From a virus, in the IMG/VR virus record IMGVR_UViG_3300045997_000037, positions 1 to 38,430 of that record: 38,430 bases of DNA. One strand, written 5' to 3'. The position numbers were made by a program, and so were the translations under genes. Below the pieces are notes generated by a model that saw only the letters and a list, made by a program, of their open reading frames with translations, was not told the origin of the DNA and searched no databases. Below are positions 21,757 to 30,514 of this stretch, one piece after another (position 1 is the stretch's first letter; each line of letters begins with the position of its first letter).

Positions 21757-21882
21757 CGCCATTGCTGCATGGCGTGAACTTCATGCTGTAGCGTGCGTTT
21801 CAGCACGGGCACGACGTAACTCTGCCGGTGGCCTCGCGGAGCCGAGGAGCGACCTAGCCGTTCCTAACCGGAGGACACCATC
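21757..21882 (+). promoter_or_regulatory. Structured leader of the capsid gene
   Basis: Three hairpins in 126 bases: ACGCCAT/ATGGCGT (21756-21775, overlapping the stop of the preceding gene), CGTGC/GCACG (21792-21807) and CCTCG/CGAGG (21832-21847), then GGAGG before the capsid ATG. It could contain a processing site or an extra promoter raising capsid expression; no clear -35/-10 pair was found. Confidence 0.4.
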
Positions 21883-23601
21883 ATGGCCCAGTACGAACTG
21901 CCCGAGAACCTGTCGGCCCTGTCCGACGACGAACTGAACGCCGCCCTGAACGACGGGCTGGACGCGTTCAAGGGGCTTGGCCTCACCGCCGAGTCCGACG
22001 AGGACACCATCGCCGAGGGTGAGCGCATCGCTCCCCTCGTGCAGGCCGTGCGCGCCGAGCAGCAGGCTCGCGTCGCCGCCGCCGAGTCGCGCGCCGCGCG
22101 CGCCGCAGAACTTCTGGCGACCGTGCCAGAGCAGACCGCCGAGGTCACCGAGTCCGAGGAGGAGGCCCCCGTCGAGGAGCCTGTCGCCGAGGTCGAGGTG
22201 GAGGAGGAGGCCCCCACCCCCATCGAGAACGAGGAGCCCGTCGTGAGCGACAACATCCCCGAGCCGGTCGCCGCCTCTGCCGCCCAGAGCCCGGTCGCCC
22301 GCGCCGCCGCCAATGCCCCCGAGACGGTCGTGCCCCGCAGGGCTGCCGCCGTTCTCACCGCGTCCGCTGACGTGTCCGGCTTCGCCTCCGGGCAGGAGTT
22401 GGACGACCTCGGTCAGGTCGGGGCCGCGCTGGTCAGCCGCCTGCGCACCCTGCCGAAGATGCCCGCCAGCGTCTCGGTCATGCAGCGCTTCGGCGCCGCC
22501 CAGATCCGCAAGACCGGCTACGGCGAACTGGTGCAGGGCACCGGGCTGGACGACTACGCGCTCATGCAGCGCGCGGGCGAGGAGTCCCGGCTGTCCGGCG
22601 GTTCGCTGGTCGCCGCTGGCGGCTGGTGCGCCCCGGCCGAGACGGTGTGGGACATGTGCACGCTGGAGGTCGTGGACGGGATCATCGACCTCCCCGAGGT
22701 GAACATCACCCGTGGCGGCATCCGCTACACGGAGGGCCCGGACTTCTCCGACATCTACAACCAGTGCGGGTTCCATCAGGTGCCCGGCGCCGGGGGTGCG
22801 TTCTTCAACAGCACCAAGCCGTTCGACGCGACTGGCACCGCCAGCGCGAGCGACTGCAAGGACTGCTGCAAGGTGGACTGCCCGGACTGGGAGGAAGTCC
22901 CGCTGGAGGCGATCGGCCTGTGCATCAAGGCCGACATCCTCACCAACCACGCGTGGCCGGAACTGGTCCGCCGCCACGTCGAGGGCGCGCTCGTGGCCCA
23001 CGCGCACAAGACCAACAAGTTCCTGATCTCCAAGATCAAGGCGAAGGCGTCGGCGGCCGTGGCCCTGCCGGACCCGACCGCGTCCTATGCGCTGGACTCC
23101 CTTGAGTGGGAGGCCGTCGCCATGCGCCAGAAGTTCCACCTCGGCCGGACCGCGACCATCGAACTGGTCGCCCCGTTCTGGTACAAGAACCTCGTCCGCA
23201 TGGACATCGGTCGCCGCAACGGGCAGGACTGGAACAGCGTCACCGACGCGCAGGTGGACGCCGCGTTCACCAGCCGCAACCTCAAGGTCCAGTGGGTCCT
23301 CGACCTGCAAGACCTGACCGTCGCGGCCGGTACCCAGACGGCGATCCCCGCCACCGCCAACATCCTCATGTACCCGGCAGGGACGTGGAACAAGGGCGGC
23401 AGCGAGATCATCAGCCTCGACGCCGTGTACGACAGCGTCGGGCTGGAGGGCAACGTCTACACCGGCCTGTTCGTGGAGGAGTCAGTCCTCGCGCTCCAGC
23501 GCTGCACCGAGACGTGGCAGTTCAACGTCCCCACCTGCGCCTCCGGTCTGACCGGCGCGCAGAAGGAGGCGTGCGTCGGCGCGGCGGTCAAGACCGCGTA
23601 G
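21883..23601 (+). CDS. Major capsid protein with N-terminal scaffold domain
   Basis: 572 residues. Residues 1-120 are helical and very acidic (EEEAPVEEPVAEVEVEEEAP), like the scaffolding delta domain fused to HK97-type capsid proteins and removed on maturation. The remainder carries capsid-like sequence (SLVAAGGWCAPAETVWDMCT; VELVAPFW-type strand near 427). A cysteine cluster DCKDCCKVDCPDW lies at about 325-337, unusual for a capsid protein. Strong ribosome site; own leader and a strong hairpin directly after the stop. Confidence 0.85.
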   Translation: MAQYELPENLSALSDDELNAALNDGLDAFKGLGLTAESDEDTIAEGERIAPLVQAVRAEQQARVAAAESRAARAAELLATVPEQTAEVTESEEEAPVEEPVAEVEVEEEAPTPIENEEPVVSDNIPEPVAASAAQSPVARAAANAPETVVPRRAAAVLTASADVSGFASGQELDDLGQVGAALVSRLRTLPKMPASVSVMQRFGAAQIRKTGYGELVQGTGLDDYALMQRAGEESRLSGGSLVAAGGWCAPAETVWDMCTLEVVDGIIDLPEVNITRGGIRYTEGPDFSDIYNQCGFHQVPGAGGAFFNSTKPFDATGTASASDCKDCCKVDCPDWEEVPLEAIGLCIKADILTNHAWPELVRRHVEGALVAHAHKTNKFLISKIKAKASAAVALPDPTASYALDSLEWEAVAMRQKFHLGRTATIELVAPFWYKNLVRMDIGRRNGQDWNSVTDAQVDAAFTSRNLKVQWVLDLQDLTVAAGTQTAIPATANILMYPAGTWNKGGSEIISLDAVYDSVGLEGNVYTGLFVEESVLALQRCTETWQFNVPTCASGLTGAQKEACVGAAVKTA

Positions 23602-23606
23602 CACTC

Positions 23607-23643
23607 TCCGGGGGGGTCGGCCGGACCTGTCGGCCCCCCCGGA
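23607..23643 (+). terminator. Strong hairpin downstream of the capsid gene
   Basis: TCCGGGGGGG pairs with CCCCCCCGGA (10-base stem) six bases after the capsid stop. No T-run, so probably a partial terminator or mRNA-stabilising end that keeps capsid message more abundant than downstream genes. Confidence 0.55.
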
Positions 23644-23674
23644 CTCCTACCACCCCGTGAGGAGGTGAGGTCCG

Positions 23675-24481
23675 ATGGCAACGATCCCAGCCACGAACAT
23701 GGCCCGGACGTACGTCGAGTTCCCCGCGCCGCGACCCAAGGTGGGTGGCCTGTACCCGGTCGCCACCGTGGTCGATGTGGACGACCTGCACATCCTCATG
23801 GGCGTTCAGGCCGAGTCGCGGCTCTGCACCCCGGCCCGGGAATGGGAGCACAAGTGCCCCATCGAGTTCCCCGGCGACTGTGCGCACGCCGACGACCCGG
23901 CCCGGCAGAAGAAGATCGCCGACGCGTTCTTCCTGATGACCGGCGACCCGTTCACCGTCTACGACATGATCGAGTGCCGGGACAAGGCCGACTACTCGGA
24001 CGAGGTCCGCGCCTCGCTCGCGCTCAAGGAGCAGGCGGCCGTCGAGCGTCACGTCATCCACGCGATCGACCACCTGTCGGTCGCCCCGGACCCGGACCAC
24101 ATCCCGAAGAACATCGTGGAGGCGGTGGCCTTCGCGGAGGAATCCGTCGCCAACGACTACGCGGCTCAGGGCCTCATCCACATGAGCCCCGTGGGGGCCA
24201 CCCTCGCGGTCGCCGCGCAGGTGGTGTTCCCGTCCATCGACGGCGGGCTCGCCACCGCACTCGGCACCCCGGTCGTGGCCGGAGCCGGGTACACCCGGAT
24301 CAAGAGCACCGAGGTGTTCGCCACGGGTCAGGTCGTGCTGTACCGGGGCCCTGTCCTCGTGCAGAACGTCCCGTCGATGCAGAACGGGGCTGTCTGCGAG
24401 CCGCCCCGGTCGCTCGCCGAGCGCACCGTTGTCCCACTCGTTGAGTGCGGAATCGTCAAGTACACGATCACCACCCCGTAG
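23675..24481 (+). CDS. Virion-region protein, unrecognised
   Basis: 268 residues between capsid and major tail protein. The sequence VGGLYPVATVVDVDDLHILM and the C-terminal VFATGQVVLYRGPVLV look like strands of a structural protein. It could be a head decoration or minor capsid component; no family was recognised. GAGGAGG upstream of the ATG. Confidence 0.75.
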   Translation: MATIPATNMARTYVEFPAPRPKVGGLYPVATVVDVDDLHILMGVQAESRLCTPAREWEHKCPIEFPGDCAHADDPARQKKIADAFFLMTGDPFTVYDMIECRDKADYSDEVRASLALKEQAAVERHVIHAIDHLSVAPDPDHIPKNIVEAVAFAEESVANDYAAQGLIHMSPVGATLAVAAQVVFPSIDGGLATALGTPVVAGAGYTRIKSTEVFATGQVVLYRGPVLVQNVPSMQNGAVCEPPRSLAERTVVPLVECGIVKYTITTP

Positions 24482-24491
24482 GAGGATCATC

Positions 24492-25283
24492 ATGGCCGGT
24501 CGTCCCAAGTCCTTCCCGCTGGTGCGTGGTCGGACCCTTCGCGTCACCGAACTGAACGGCTGCGGTGGCATCCGTGAGGCCGATGCCGCCAAGGGCATCG
24601 AGGCCAGTCGGGTCGTCGTCACCAAGGGCTTCGTCAGCGTCGCCCTCACGGCGAACGTCAACGAGCCCGAGGCGATCGAGGTCAAGAACGCCGACGGCTC
24701 CACCTGCGTGTCCGACCCGGGCGAGGCAGAGTTCACCGGCTTCACCGTGGACGCCACGTTCTGCAACGTGGACCCGTGCCTGTTCGCCATGATGACCGGG
24801 CAGGACGTGGTCTACGGCTGGGCCGACGGCGCCGCAGGCAAGGGCACCGAGGTCATCGGCTTCTCGGTGAACTCCAGCCGCAAGCCGGACAAGTCGAAGT
24901 TCGCGCTGGAACTGTGGGCCCGCTCCCCATCCAAGGCTGGCTGTGGCGACGAGGTGGACCCGGACGCGGACCCGTCGGGCTACCTGCTGCTGCCGTTCGT
25001 CGGCGGCGGGGCGATCGGCGACCTCACCATCGAGAACGCGGCCGTGACCTTCACGATCACGGGCATGACCACCAAGGACGGCAACGCGTGGAAGCAGGGG
25101 CCGTACAACGTCCTCGACGCGAACACTGGCACCGCACAGGCGCCCGTGTGGACGGCGAAGCCGCTGCCCGGCGACATCCCCACCGACGACCACTTGCAGG
25201 TGATGTTCACCACGGTGGCCCCGCCTGCGGAGACTGACGGCTGCGTTCCGTTCAACACCTACCCCCACGTCGCCGCTGCGTAA
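24492..25283 (+). CDS. Major tail protein (probable)
   Basis: 263 residues. VDPCLFAMMTGQ, KFALELWARSPS, YLLLPFVGGGAIGDLTIENA and TMTKDGNAW-type segments follow the pattern of actinophage major tail tube subunits, with the final DHLQVMFTTVAPP also typical. Tail-tube genes placed before the head-tail connectors occur in several actinophage groups. ATG at 24492 with GGAGG upstream. Confidence 0.75.
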   Translation: MAGRPKSFPLVRGRTLRVTELNGCGGIREADAAKGIEASRVVVTKGFVSVALTANVNEPEAIEVKNADGSTCVSDPGEAEFTGFTVDATFCNVDPCLFAMMTGQDVVYGWADGAAGKGTEVIGFSVNSSRKPDKSKFALELWARSPSKAGCGDEVDPDADPSGYLLLPFVGGGAIGDLTIENAAVTFTITGMTTKDGNAWKQGPYNVLDANTGTAQAPVWTAKPLPGDIPTDDHLQVMFTTVAPPAETDGCVPFNTYPHVAAA

Positions 25284-25316
25284 CCGTAGGCTGTCGCCTG
25301 CCAGAAGGGAGGGGCG

Positions 25317-26192
25317 ATGGACTGCGCACAGTGCGGGTCGTGCGTTCCGTACAGCCCAGAGATGTCGTGCTGCCCCGACTGGGGCGATCTGGACGACGAT
25401 CTGCTGTGCCGGGCCATCGACCTCGCGTGGATGACGCTGCGCTCCCTGAGCGGGGGGCTGGTAGGCAACTGCCCGGTGCTTGTCCGGCCGTGCCTGTCGG
25501 CCCCCTGCTCGGCGTGCGCCGACGGCCCCCTGCTCAACCCCCGGATCGTCCAGACCGGCGACTGCGAGTCGTGCTGGACGAACGCCCCCGCGTGCGGGGG
25601 TGACGGTTGCTCCTGCGGGACGCTGTCGGAGATCGTCCTGCCCGGACTGGTGGCCGAGGTGTGGCAGGTGCGCATCGACGGTGTGGCCTTGCCGGTCACC
25701 TCGTACCGGGTGGACAACGGCAACCGGCTGGTCCGCACCGACGGGAAGGCGTGGCCGTCCTGTCAGTACATGGACCGGGACGTGACATCGGCGGACCCGG
25801 TCGTGGCGCAGGGCACCATGGGCGTCTGGTACGTCCCGGGGATCAAGCCGACGGCGGCCGGGCTGTGGGCGGCCGGGGTGCTCACCTGCGAGTTCTCCAA
25901 GGCGTGCTCGGGCGGGAAGTGCCGCCTGCCGTCCAGCGTCACGTCGATCGCCCGGCAGGGCGTGTCCATGGACATCAGCACCGGGATGTTCCCCGACGGG
26001 ATGACGGGCATCCGCGAGGTGGACGCCTACCTCACGTCGATCAACCCGTACGCGCACCGCACCCCGCCGAGGGTGTGGAGCCCGGACCTCCCGGCGCACC
26101 GCTTCACGACGTGGCAGGCGACCCCGTCGGTGGCCCAGTTGGATGTTCACCCCAGCCTCGTGCCCGGGGTCACTGACGGGACCGACGTGTGA
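25317..26192 (+). CDS. Head-to-tail adaptor protein, cysteine-rich
   Basis: 291 residues with about 19 cysteines. The start MDCAQCGSC, then CCPDWGDLDDDLLCRAIDLA and LVRPCLSAPCSAC, matches the actinophage head-to-tail adaptor type (helical ring below the portal). The C-terminal half is beta-rich. The following gene overlaps by four bases (GTGA). Confidence 0.75.
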   Translation: MDCAQCGSCVPYSPEMSCCPDWGDLDDDLLCRAIDLAWMTLRSLSGGLVGNCPVLVRPCLSAPCSACADGPLLNPRIVQTGDCESCWTNAPACGGDGCSCGTLSEIVLPGLVAEVWQVRIDGVALPVTSYRVDNGNRLVRTDGKAWPSCQYMDRDVTSADPVVAQGTMGVWYVPGIKPTAAGLWAAGVLTCEFSKACSGGKCRLPSSVTSIARQGVSMDISTGMFPDGMTGIREVDAYLTSINPYAHRTPPRVWSPDLPAHRFTTWQATPSVAQLDVHPSLVPGVTDGTDV

Positions 26193-26683
26193 ACACAGCG
26201 GTGAGCCTGTCGAAGGTGGTCGCAGCCCTGACGGACTGCGTGTGCGAGACGCTCGCCACGAAGGGCGGCGGGCCGACGTGCTGGTGCGGGCTGTTCCCCG
26301 GCGCCGAGGTGTCGTGGGACTACTGCGGGGAGTGCTCCGGCGGGACGTGTGGCATGGCCTACGTCCGGCTGGTCAGCGTCTACGAGTCGCAGCAGTTCCC
26401 CCAGCAGGACCCGCTCCCGTCGAACTGCGGTGCGCCGCTGGTCGCCGAGTTGGCGATCGGCGCGCTGCGCTGCATCCCGGTCGCGGAGCGGGACGGGTCG
26501 CTGCCCGACGAGGCCGCGCTGCTGGAGGCTGGGCTGGCCACGTTCGCCGACATGGCCGCCATCCGTACGGCCGTGATGTGCTGCGACATGGACGAGCGGG
26601 AAGTCGCCCTCGGGACGTACACCCCGCTCGGGGCGCGCGGCGGGTGCGTCGGCGGTGAGTGGACCGTCTGGGTGGCGCTCTGA
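26189..26683 (+). CDS. Head-to-tail connector (stopper or tail-terminator type)
   Basis: 164 residues with cysteine pairs at CVCET, CWCG, YCGECSGGTCG and CCDMD. Position between adaptor and the HK97 gp10-like protein suggests a connector-complex component. Starts with GTG overlapping the upstream stop; its stop overlaps the next ATG (TGATG). Confidence 0.65.
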   Translation: MNTAVSLSKVVAALTDCVCETLATKGGGPTCWCGLFPGAEVSWDYCGECSGGTCGMAYVRLVSVYESQQFPQQDPLPSNCGAPLVAELAIGALRCIPVAERDGSLPDEAALLEAGLATFADMAAIRTAVMCCDMDEREVALGTYTPLGARGGCVGGEWTVWVAL

Positions 26684-27114
26684 TGGCGGCCGTGACGAAG
26701 GTGGTCATCAGCGACGCGCTCATCATCAGGGCGTGCAACATCGAGGGCGGCTCCGGTGGAGTCGCAGACTGGGCGAACCGGCTGTCCCGCAAGATGGTGA
26801 CGTTCGGGCAGGGCATCGCCCCCGTCGGTGACCCGGGTGACGCGGGCTCGCGCGGCTTCGTCGTGGGGACGTACAAGGCGTCGTTCGGCTGGGAGCGCGG
26901 ACCGCGCGGCACCGGGCACCGGGTGGAGCGCCGCATCTACAACAGCGCCCCGCACGCCTACTACGTCGAGTACGGCCGGGCCCCCGCCCTGACCAGCCGC
27001 AAGCAGGTGTTCACACAGGGGTTCGTGTGGCGGGCCACCCACTTCACCATGGGCTGGGAAGGCCAGCACGTTCTGGAGCGGGTTCACGCCCTCGGCACAT
27101 CCCTTGTGAGATGA
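26683..27114 (+). CDS. HK97 gp10-like tail completion protein
   Basis: 143 residues. NSAPHAYYVEYGRAP (86-100) fits the APYAxYVExG signature of the HK97 gp10 family, which joins the tail to the head. One-mismatch palindrome GGCTCCGGTGGAGTC at 26749-26763 encodes GSGGV. Confidence 0.8.
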   Translation: MAAVTKVVISDALIIRACNIEGGSGGVADWANRLSRKMVTFGQGIAPVGDPGDAGSRGFVVGTYKASFGWERGPRGTGHRVERRIYNSAPHAYYVEYGRAPALTSRKQVFTQGFVWRATHFTMGWEGQHVLERVHALGTSLVR

Positions 27115-27147
27115 TCCGAGCACCACAGTCCAACTAGGAGGTCCACT

Positions 27148-27570
27148 GTGAGGGAGTTCAAGACGGCTGGGCGCGTAGCCAAGCCAGCGTTTGAGGGCGC
27201 CGAGCCCATCGAGTTCGCCGTCGATGGCGACGTGTTCATGGCCTACCCGCCGACGGCCGGAGCCATGGCCATCATGCTGGCCGCGCAGGCCGACAGCCGG
27301 GACGCCTCCGAGAGCGTCGCCGGGATCATCGACTTCTTCGACGGGATGCTGGACGAGGACGGCCGCGAGACGTTCCGCAACCGCCTGCTCGACCGTGACG
27401 ACCCGTTCGACTTCGACATGGTCAACGACATCATGGAGGGCCTCATCGAGGAGTGGTCGGCCCGCCCTACGAAGTCGCCCTCCGTCTCTGCTTCATCGCG
27501 GGCGAGCGCTGGGCCGAGATCGACGGCGAAGCGGCCCTCCAAGGCGCGGACCTCATCGGCCTCCCGCTAG
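27148..27570 (+). CDS. Tail assembly chaperone, short form (G)
   Basis: 140 residues. The globular part ends near residue 105 (IMEGLIEEWSARP); the remainder is a low-complexity Ser/Arg/Lys run translated only if no frameshift occurs. GTG start; AGGAGG lies inside an inverted repeat CACAGT/ACTGTG (27124-27150) that could fold over the start. Directly upstream of the tape measure, the usual place of lambda G/GT-type chaperones. Confidence 0.8.
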   Translation: MREFKTAGRVAKPAFEGAEPIEFAVDGDVFMAYPPTAGAMAIMLAAQADSRDASESVAGIIDFFDGMLDEDGRETFRNRLLDRDDPFDFDMVNDIMEGLIEEWSARPTKSPSVSASSRASAGPRSTAKRPSKARTSSASR

Positions 27571-27752
27571 ACAGGTTCTGCAACGCGATCTACGTCTGGG
27601 CGATCCAGCGCATTGACGACGAGGAGCGCGACATGTTCCTCGCCCGGCTGTACGAGCCGCTGCCCGGGCGGGAGCCGTCGGCTGAGACGGTGAAGATGGA
27701 GATGGATTCCTTCGCTGCGTTCGCCTCCGCATTCGGAGCGGCGCCGCCGTAG
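27453..27752 (+). CDS. Tail assembly chaperone, frameshift extension (GT)
   Basis: This frame is -1 relative to the upstream chaperone. Joining them gives EEWSARP followed by YEVALRLCFIAGERWAEIDG, a natural continuation, and a fused product of about 201 residues (27148-27752). The codon run GCC CGC CCT ACG at 27460-27471 offers a proline slip CCT to CCC, but no classical XXXYYYZ heptamer is present. A GTG at 27453 is unlikely to be a separate start. Confidence 0.7.
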   Translation: MVGPPYEVALRLCFIAGERWAEIDGEAALQGADLIGLPLDRFCNAIYVWAIQRIDDEERDMFLARLYEPLPGREPSAETVKMEMDSFAAFASAFGAAPP

Positions 27753-27782
27753 ACCGCTACTCTCGTCCTGTGGAGGTGGAGC

Positions 27783-30506
27783 ATGGCTGGTGACACTGTT
27801 GGCGCGATCTACGTCAAGGTCATTGCGAACACGGCTGGCCTCAAGAAGCAGATCGAGAAGGAGGGCAAGAAGTCCGGTGCTGCCTTCGGCCGCGAGTGGG
27901 ATCGCGCTGTGGCCAAGGAGGTCAACCGGGGGCAGTTCACCGACGTTGTCGAGAAGGAGATGCGGGCCTCCGCGCGCCGCACCGCGAAGCAGTGGGCTGC
28001 TCAGGTCGGCAAGGGCCTCAAGAACCAGAAGGTCAAGTTTGAGATCGACCAGAAGGCTCTGGCGAACATGGAGGACGCCGCGAAGCGCCTCGGCCTCAAG
28101 TTCGAAGAGGAGATGGACGGGGTCGCATTCGACCCGCAGGTGATCGCCAAGTACGTCCGCGAGGCCATGAAGGAGGTCGATCGGGAGGCCGCGAAGTCGG
28201 AGGCGCGGCGCCGTAAGCAGTACGCCAACTACATCCAGTGGCAGGCCCGCACGACGCGGTTGCTCGCCAAGGCGCAGCAGGCGTCGGATGCGAAGGCAGA
28301 GTCGGACCGGCGCAAGGGACTGCTCCAGACGGCCGCCATCCGCAAGCGGTTGGAGCGCGAGACGCAGGCTGAGATTGCCAAGGCCGAGAAGGAGGCGCTG
28401 GGGCTGCGTCAGCGGCAACTCAACAACTTCTTCGCCAACCAGCGCCGGGACTACAAGTCGGTTCTGGCGTTGCAGAAGCGGATCAAGGTCGATGTTGACA
28501 CCAGCGGTGTCGATCGGTTCTACGCGCGGGTCAAGAAGATCGACCTTGAGATGCGCAACTTCTCCCGGCGAACCGGCATCTGGGGGACGATGCTGGTGTC
28601 GCCGTTCAGGGCGCTCACCGCGACACTCAAGCCCGTGGCGGGGCTGGTCACCGCACCCCTCAAGGCGCTGGACGCCCTCGGGCGCGGCATGGACACGTTC
28701 GGCCAGAAGATGATGAAGAGCCTCGGAACGGGCCGGATGAAGTCGATCTTCGGTCCGTTGAGCGCCGGTATCTCCATGGCCGGGTCATCGCTGTCCGGGC
28801 TGATGAAGGCCATGGCCAAGAGCCCGTGGACGGCCGTCGCTGCGGCGATCGTCGCGGCCACCGTCGGCCTCAAGTTGTTCAACACCGCGATGGGCGCGAT
28901 GGTGGCGCTGGTCAGCGCGGCTGCCGGGGTGCTCACCATGCTCGGCTCGGCCCTGTACGCGGCTGCCGCGAACGTCGTCCTGCTGGTCCCCATGATCGGC
29001 GCGCTCGGGGTCGGGTTCGCCGGTCTGGTCGTCGGCGCGCTGGACGCCGGGAAGTCCATCAGCCTTCTGGCCAAGGCTATGAACGAGACGGACCCGAAGA
29101 AGCGCGCCAAGTTGATGAAGGAGTACAACCGGGAACTCAAGAAGTTGGGCCCGAACGCCCGCTCCGCGATGACCGAACTGGCGAAGTTGACCGAAGGCTT
29201 CACCGACCTCAAGAAGGAGGCGGGCGAGGCCCTGTTCAAGGGAATGGACAAGGCACTCAAGGCGTCCACGCCAATGCTCGATGCGATGAAGAAGGGCCTC
29301 ATTGGGGCTGCCGGGGCAATGGGCAACCTGATCGACAAGTTCCTGAAACTGGGTCAGGATTCCGTATTCGTCGCCGACTTGGGCACCATGTTCAAGGGCG
29401 TGAAGTCCATCATTGACGACCTCGGGTCCGCATTCGTGGACGTGTTCGCCGGGCTCACCGCATTCTTCTCCGCAATCCAGCCTGTCGTGGACCTGTTCAC
29501 GCAGGCCATTGCCGACGCCGCCAAGAGTTTCCGCGATTGGGCGCAGTCGGAGGACGGGCGGAAGAAGATTCAGGACTGGTTCACCAAGGCGTACGAGATC
29601 GGCGGCAAGGTGTGGGCGATCATCAAGGAGATCGGCCTCGCCTTCCACGACCTGTTCACCGCAGGGATGAACTCCCCGGAGACGGCCACGTTCTTGGACT
29701 CGATTCTGGTGAAGGTGCAGGACTTCCGCACCCTCATTCAGGAGGCAGCCGAGGATGGCCGACTGGACCAGTGGTTCAAGGACGCGAAGGAAACGGCCAA
29801 GGCCCTGTGGGACACCATCGTCCTCGTCGGCGGCGCACTCAAGTCGCTGAACACCGAGGAGAACCGCGCATTTCTGAACAACCTCATCACCGGAGTGGGG
29901 CAACTGATCGACGCATTCATCAAGTTCAGCACCATCGCGTCCATCGGATTCAAGGCCATCTGGTTCCTCGTCGGGCCGATCGTTCGCGTATTCATGAACT
30001 TCGTGGACCTCATTTACAGCGGGATCAAGAAGGTCGATGAGTTGATCCAGCGATTCAGGGACGCCAAGAGTCAGGGCGAGAGCACGTTCAATGCGATCAA
30101 GGCAGCCGTGAAGCCCTTTACCGACGCGCTCAAGTCGGCGTGGGACTGGGTCGGGAAGATCATCACCCGTGTCAGCCAGATCAAGTTCCCGTCGATCCCG
30201 TCCGCGTTCACGAAACTGGGTGGCAAGTTGTTCGCCGCTGGCGGCATCACCACCGGCCCGTCGATCGCGGGCGAGGCCGGGCCGGAGATGATCATTCCGC
30301 TGACCCGGCCGCTGTCCCAGATCGACCCGAGTGTCCGGGCCATCGCGGCCATGCTGCGCGGGCAGGGCACCGATCAGGTCGTCACGGGCGGGGCCACCGG
30401 GCCGACGAAGATCGTGAACAACGAGATCAAGGTGTACGCGCCGAGCGCCGACCCGGAGGCCGTCGCGGCTCAGGTCGTCAATCGGTCCGTCGCCATGGCG
30501 CAGTAG
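27783..30506 (+). CDS. Tail tape measure protein
   Basis: 907 residues, largest of the tail genes. Helical N-terminal third, hydrophobic central segments at about 335-425, and a C-terminal end LFAAGGITTGPSIAGEAGPE, the typical tape measure ending. It sets tail length; by the usual 1.5 angstrom per residue the tail would be near 135 nm. ATG with GGAGGTGGAGC upstream. Confidence 0.95.
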   Translation: MAGDTVGAIYVKVIANTAGLKKQIEKEGKKSGAAFGREWDRAVAKEVNRGQFTDVVEKEMRASARRTAKQWAAQVGKGLKNQKVKFEIDQKALANMEDAAKRLGLKFEEEMDGVAFDPQVIAKYVREAMKEVDREAAKSEARRRKQYANYIQWQARTTRLLAKAQQASDAKAESDRRKGLLQTAAIRKRLERETQAEIAKAEKEALGLRQRQLNNFFANQRRDYKSVLALQKRIKVDVDTSGVDRFYARVKKIDLEMRNFSRRTGIWGTMLVSPFRALTATLKPVAGLVTAPLKALDALGRGMDTFGQKMMKSLGTGRMKSIFGPLSAGISMAGSSLSGLMKAMAKSPWTAVAAAIVAATVGLKLFNTAMGAMVALVSAAAGVLTMLGSALYAAAANVVLLVPMIGALGVGFAGLVVGALDAGKSISLLAKAMNETDPKKRAKLMKEYNRELKKLGPNARSAMTELAKLTEGFTDLKKEAGEALFKGMDKALKASTPMLDAMKKGLIGAAGAMGNLIDKFLKLGQDSVFVADLGTMFKGVKSIIDDLGSAFVDVFAGLTAFFSAIQPVVDLFTQAIADAAKSFRDWAQSEDGRKKIQDWFTKAYEIGGKVWAIIKEIGLAFHDLFTAGMNSPETATFLDSILVKVQDFRTLIQEAAEDGRLDQWFKDAKETAKALWDTIVLVGGALKSLNTEENRAFLNNLITGVGQLIDAFIKFSTIASIGFKAIWFLVGPIVRVFMNFVDLIYSGIKKVDELIQRFRDAKSQGESTFNAIKAAVKPFTDALKSAWDWVGKIITRVSQIKFPSIPSAFTKLGGKLFAAGGITTGPSIAGEAGPEMIIPLTRPLSQIDPSVRAIAAMLRGQGTDQVVTGGATGPTKIVNNEIKVYAPSADPEAVAAQVVNRSVAMAQ

Positions 30507-30514
30507 GAGGCGGG

